A stretch of DNA of 7,865 nucleotides from JAGPUQ01 sp050250395 (GTDB lineage Bacteria > Pseudomonadota > Gammaproteobacteria > Pseudomonadales > Porticoccaceae). Shown piece by piece: positions 5,093 to 7,865 of this stretch (positions within the stretch are counted from its first letter, which is position 1; each line of letters begins with the position of its first letter). The stretch lies in NCBI GenBank assembly GCA_050250395.1, contig JBFWOQ010000067.1, positions 1-7,865 of the forward strand. Reading direction: 5' to 3'. The position numbers were made by a program, and so were the translations under genes. The notes under the pieces are model-generated. The model did not search any database and was not told the origin of the DNA. It saw only the letters and a list, made by a program, of their open reading frames with translations.

Positions 5093-6335
5093 CGACTTCG
5101 GCGACTTGCTGGTCAGTGGACTTGGCGGTCAGCGCGCCGGTGAAGGCTTGGTGGAGGAGGGACTTCTGCAGCTCGTCGAGAGCAGCCAGCTTGGCTACGT
5201 ATAGGTCCTCAAGACGGCTTGTCGCTTCTGCCAGGGAATCCAGCCTTTCGACTATGGCCGCCTGTTCCGTCAGGGTTTTCGGGAAGGTGATTGGGATGCG
5301 CTTGAGCAAGCTCGCCTTGATGCCCTGCGCAGTTGCACCAGTCGCCTGTGCATGCAGCTTGGCCTGCATTGGTTCCGAGAGCAGTAGATACTTCAAGAAC
5401 GTACTGTCCAAGGCTACGGGATCGGGCTGCATGATGATGATGCGTTGAGCGAAGACAACGCGTTCAGCCGTATCAAGCTGGGCGACGTTCCCGAGCGGGG
5501 CCTCCGTGGTGAACAGCACATCGCCCAGCTTCGGGATGCCCCGCGTCATCCAGCTCTCATACGATCCCGGCGCAACAAACTCCAACGGTTCCTCCTGGAT
5601 GAAGCCCTTCTTGACGTTCTTTGCGGTGATGAGGCGGAGCCCTTCCGAGGTCTTCTGCGGCGTCTTGCCTCGGTAGTCGATAAAGCGAATGTGCTGATCG
5701 ACAACGGTTTGGAGCCAAGTGGGCTCCGGCTTTCGGAAGACATCGCGCAGATAGCCATCGAACAGCTCGCGGGCGCTTCGCAGTTTCTTCTCGGCGTTGG
5801 CCTTGGCGGTGGCGATGCCCTCGAAGGCTTCGTCGAGGATGGCGACGATGCGGCGCTGTTCGGCGAGCGGCGGCAACGGAATCTGGTAGCTCTCGACAAA
5901 CTCTTTCGTCACCCGCTTGTGGCCCACCGCGCCCGTCATGGTCCGTGCGCCCTCTTCCAAGAACGTCGGCCGCGCGAGATAGTAGTAGAGAAACTCGGCA
6001 TCCAGCGCTGGGGCCGGCCGCAAGACGATGTATTCGCTCGAACCGAAGCCAACACCGTTCGTCAGACCGCGCGCGACGCCCAGCTTGCCGTTCTCGAAGC
6101 AGGGCGTGATCTTGGCCAGCAACACATCGCCATCGGCGAAGTAGGTATAGCTTCCGCTCACCTCGCCAAGTTGACGAGTGCGACGCGGCTGCAGGTACTT
6201 CTCGCTGATACCCAAGTCTTCCATCGGGGCGAAGGAAACCTCGTCTCCGTCGGCGAGCTTGGCCCTTGCTTCAGCTTTCGGAGGCTTGATCGTGCAGACC
6301 TCGCCAATCGGCTTGGATTCCCACCCGGCTATCAC
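5088..6335 (-). CDS. hsdS: Type I RM specificity subunit
   Basis: A 415-aa protein that reads the split DNA target and anchors M and R. It has two half-subunits. The first target recognition domain (TRD) spans about residues 1-148 and ends at a conserved helix region with IPLPPLAEQRRIVAILDE (152-169) followed by a long charged helix to about 200. The second TRD spans about 205-346 and is followed by IPITFPKTLTEQAAIVERL (347-365) and a matching helix ending LLHQAFTGAL (393-402). The frame is open far upstream, but that portion is antiparallel-frame noise over hsdM. The GTG at 6335-6333 was chosen because it overlaps the hsdM stop as GTGA and places the typical W-x-x-K/R-P-I-G-E-V opening at residue 5. 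The target sequence cannot be read from the protein by eye. The C-terminal tail (STDQQVAEVA) ends on the TGA that overlaps the leader ORF. Confidence 0.93.
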   Translation of the reverse strand: MIAGWESKPIGEVCTIKPPKAEARAKLADGDEVSFAPMEDLGISEKYLQPRRTRQLGEVSGSYTYFADGDVLLAKITPCFENGKLGVARGLTNGVGFGSSEYIVLRPAPALDAEFLYYYLARPTFLEEGARTMTGAVGHKRVTKEFVESYQIPLPPLAEQRRIVAILDEAFEGIATAKANAEKKLRSARELFDGYLRDVFRKPEPTWLQTVVDQHIRFIDYRGKTPQKTSEGLRLITAKNVKKGFIQEEPLEFVAPGSYESWMTRGIPKLGDVLFTTEAPLGNVAQLDTAERVVFAQRIIIMQPDPVALDSTFLKYLLLSEPMQAKLHAQATGATAQGIKASLLKRIPITFPKTLTEQAAIVERLDSLAEATSRLEDLYVAKLAALDELQKSLLHQAFTGALTAKSTDQQVAEVA

Positions 6336-7786
6336 GCCACCAATTCCCGAATCGTCGCCAGCACTTCCGCACTCTCCGCATCCAGCGCCGCGATCTCGTC
6401 GAGGATTTCTTGCGGCGTGCGAAGCGCGACCTCGTCGCCGCCGTTCGGGTTCCTGACCGACAGGTCGTAGGTGGCGGGGTCGATGCCGGCCACGTCCACC
6501 GACCAGCTCTGCGCCGAGTCTGCGAAGGTCTTCTGCCGCTCGATGAAATCCACCAGGTCGTCGTCGTTCAGCGGATTGGTCTTGCCCATGTTCCGGCCCG
6601 GGTTCAACTGGTAGAACCACACCTTGCGCGTGGGCGCGCCCTTCTCGAAGAACAGCACCACGGTCTTGACGCCGGCGCCCTGGAAGGTGCCGCCGGGCAT
6701 GTCGAGCACCGTGTGCAGGTTGCAGCTTTCCAGCAGCAGCTTGCGGATGCTGGTGCTGGCGTTGTCGGTGTTGGAGAGGAAGGTGTTCTTGATGACGATG
6801 GCCGCGCGCCCGCCGGCCCGCAGCGTCTTGATGAAGTGCTGCAGGAACAGGAAGGCCGTCTCGCCGGTCTTGATCGGGAAGTTCTGCTGGACCTCCTTGC
6901 GTTCCTTGCCGCCGAAGGGCGGGTTGGCCAGGACCACATCGAAGCGGTCGCGCTCCTGGATGTCGTTGATGTTGTCGGCCAGGGTGTTGGCGTGGATGAC
7001 GTTGGGCGCCTCGATGCCGTGCAGGATCATGTTCATGATCGCGATGACATAGGCCAGGCTCTTTTTCTCCTTGCCGTGGAAGGTGCGCGTCTGCAGGGTC
7101 TTGAGGTCGTCCGCCCTGGTGGCCTTGGGCAGCAGGTAGTCGAAGGCCTCGCACAGGAAGCCGGCCGAGCCGCAGGCGCCGTCGTAGATGCGCTCGCCGA
7201 TCTTCGGGTCCAGCACCTGGATCATGGCGCGGATCAGCGGGCGCGGCGTGTAGTACTCGCCGCCGTTGCGCCCGGCGTTGCCCATGTTCCTGATCTTGGC
7301 TTCGTACAGGTGCGACAGCTCGTGCTTCTCGCTCTGCGACCGGAAGCGCAGCTCGTCCACCCGATCGATGACGTCGCGCAGGTTGTAGCCGCTCTGGATC
7401 TTGTTCTTGATCTCGCCGAAGACCTCGCCGATCTTGTATTCGATGGTGTTGGGGCCGCTGGCGCGCTGCTTGAAGCCGGCCAGGTAGGGGAACAGCTTGC
7501 CGTTGACGAAGTCGCGCAGGTCGTCGCCGGTCATGGCGGCGTTGTGGTCGAGCTTGCCGTCGGGGGTCTTGGGCGCGGCCCAGGCGCCCCAACGGTAGGT
7601 GTCGTCCAGGATGAAGCCGTAGGGCTTGCCCTCCAGCGCCGCCTCGGCGGCCTTGTCGTGCTCCAGGGCGTCGAGGTACTTCAGGAACAGCAGCCAGGAC
7701 GACTGCTCGGTGTAGTCCAATTCGCTGGTGCAGCCGGCATCCTTGTGCAGGATGTCGTCGATGTTCTTGAAGGTTTGTTCGAACAC
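6332..7786 (-). CDS. hsdM: Type I RM DNA adenine-N6 methyltransferase (M) subunit
   Basis: A 484-aa S-adenosylmethionine-dependent methyltransferase that, with S, protects host target sites. The N-terminal helical HsdM_N domain spans about 1-140. EYYTPRPL (177-184) opens the catalytic domain. The SAM-binding motif is YDGACGSAGFL (201-211), and the N6-adenine catalytic motif is NPPF (288-291). A conserved IKNTFLS (332-338) follows. The start is the GTG at 7786-7784, giving the family-typical opening MFEQTFKNIDDIL. A frame-continuous ATG at 7858 would add 24 residues that do not resemble the family. AAGAGG (7804-7799), 12 nt upstream of the GTG, is a rather distant ribosome-binding site. First gene of the operon, with a 4-nt overlap to hsdS. 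Its size matches EcoEI-type M proteins. Confidence 0.95.
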   Translation of the reverse strand: MFEQTFKNIDDILHKDAGCTSELDYTEQSSWLLFLKYLDALEHDKAAEAALEGKPYGFILDDTYRWGAWAAPKTPDGKLDHNAAMTGDDLRDFVNGKLFPYLAGFKQRASGPNTIEYKIGEVFGEIKNKIQSGYNLRDVIDRVDELRFRSQSEKHELSHLYEAKIRNMGNAGRNGGEYYTPRPLIRAMIQVLDPKIGERIYDGACGSAGFLCEAFDYLLPKATRADDLKTLQTRTFHGKEKKSLAYVIAIMNMILHGIEAPNVIHANTLADNINDIQERDRFDVVLANPPFGGKERKEVQQNFPIKTGETAFLFLQHFIKTLRAGGRAAIVIKNTFLSNTDNASTSIRKLLLESCNLHTVLDMPGGTFQGAGVKTVVLFFEKGAPTRKVWFYQLNPGRNMGKTNPLNDDDLVDFIERQKTFADSAQSWSVDVAGIDPATYDLSVRNPNGGDEVALRTPQEILDEIAALDAESAEVLATIRELVA

Positions 7787-7822
7787 GGTGTGACAGAACC
7801 TCTTGGCGCAAAACGGCGATAG

Positions 7823-7831
7823 ACGATAGCA
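7823..7831 (-). promoter_or_regulatory. Possible extended -10 promoter for the hsdM-hsdS-DUF3800 operon
   Basis: On the - strand, TG-C-TATCGT forms an extended -10-like element. It would give a start near 7816 and a leader of about 30 nt before the hsdM GTG. The -35 position (CTGGCG) is a poor match, so the call rests on the extended -10 alone. The window ends 34 bp further on and a better promoter may lie outside it. Confidence 0.25.
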
Positions 7832-7865
7832 CAGGGGCGCCGGCCCGCCAGGCAGCATCGAGGCC

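Noticed and set aside
5445..6470. 341-codon + strand open frame opposite hsdS
   Set aside because: Shadow of hsdS. No domain, and no ribosome-binding site or promoter supporting it.
6410..7822. 470-codon + strand open frame opposite hsdM
   Set aside because: Same antisense-shadow pattern: repetitive Val/Ala/Leu/Asp/Gln-rich translation with no family resemblance, while hsdM on the other strand is complete.
6336..7832. Upstream extension of the hsdS reading frame, giving a 914-codon frame
   Set aside because: The extra N-terminal ~500 codons lie entirely over hsdM in another frame and translate to Arg/Gln/His/Gly-rich noise. HsdS-like sequence begins only at the GTG at 6335.
1..7865. CRISPR array, tRNA or rRNA
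   Set aside because: No regularly spaced 25-40 bp repeats with unique spacers, and no cloverleaf or rRNA-like sequence noticed on either strand.

Overview
The window looks like chromosomal DNA of a GC-rich proteobacterium. The evidence is strong third-position GC bias, long antisense shadow frames, a DinB-type polymerase of proteobacterial form, and an EcoEI-like type I restriction-modification (RM) locus. Nothing here fixes the genus. A xanthomonad-like or other high-GC gammaproteobacterium is a guess.

Layout: positions 1-125 are a repeat- and dyad-rich leader. It is followed by dinB (DNA polymerase IV, + strand, 126-1244) with a plausible intrinsic terminator just after it. Everything from 1307 to 7786 lies on the - strand and converges on dinB. 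In transcription order it reads hsdM (GTG start at 7786), hsdS (GTG start, overlapping hsdM by 4 nt as GTGA), a 36-codon hybrid leader ORF (overlapping hsdS by ATGA), a DUF3800-type gene (overlapping the leader ORF by ATGA), a 396-nt gap, then hsdR. M, S and R together make a complete, apparently intact type I RM system of the EcoEI/EcoAI (type IB-like) size class: M about 484 aa, S about 415 aa, R 788 aa. M and S form the methyltransferase that also sets specificity. R adds ATP-driven translocation and cleavage.

The unusual part is the 1.4-kb segment between hsdS and hsdR (about 3675-5072). It is bounded by an exact 20-bp direct repeat that is the start of hsdR (start codon plus codons for NEAET). 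The upstream copy sits so that its ATG overlaps the hsdS stop codon. This implies that hsdR once followed hsdS with a 4-nt overlap, and that a cassette was later inserted at the hsdR start codon, duplicating it. The cassette is visibly poorer in GC than its surroundings. It carries the DUF3800 gene (a probable RNase H-like nuclease), a short fragment resembling the C-terminus of an AlbA_2/AAA_4 (Schlafen-like) protein, and a + strand promoter-like/terminator-like pair that could make a roughly 60-nt RNA antisense to the 3' end of the DUF3800 gene. The working picture is an accessory defence or nuclease module loaded into a type I RM operon and kept under translational coupling to it.

No tRNA, rRNA, CRISPR array, transposase or integrase was seen.
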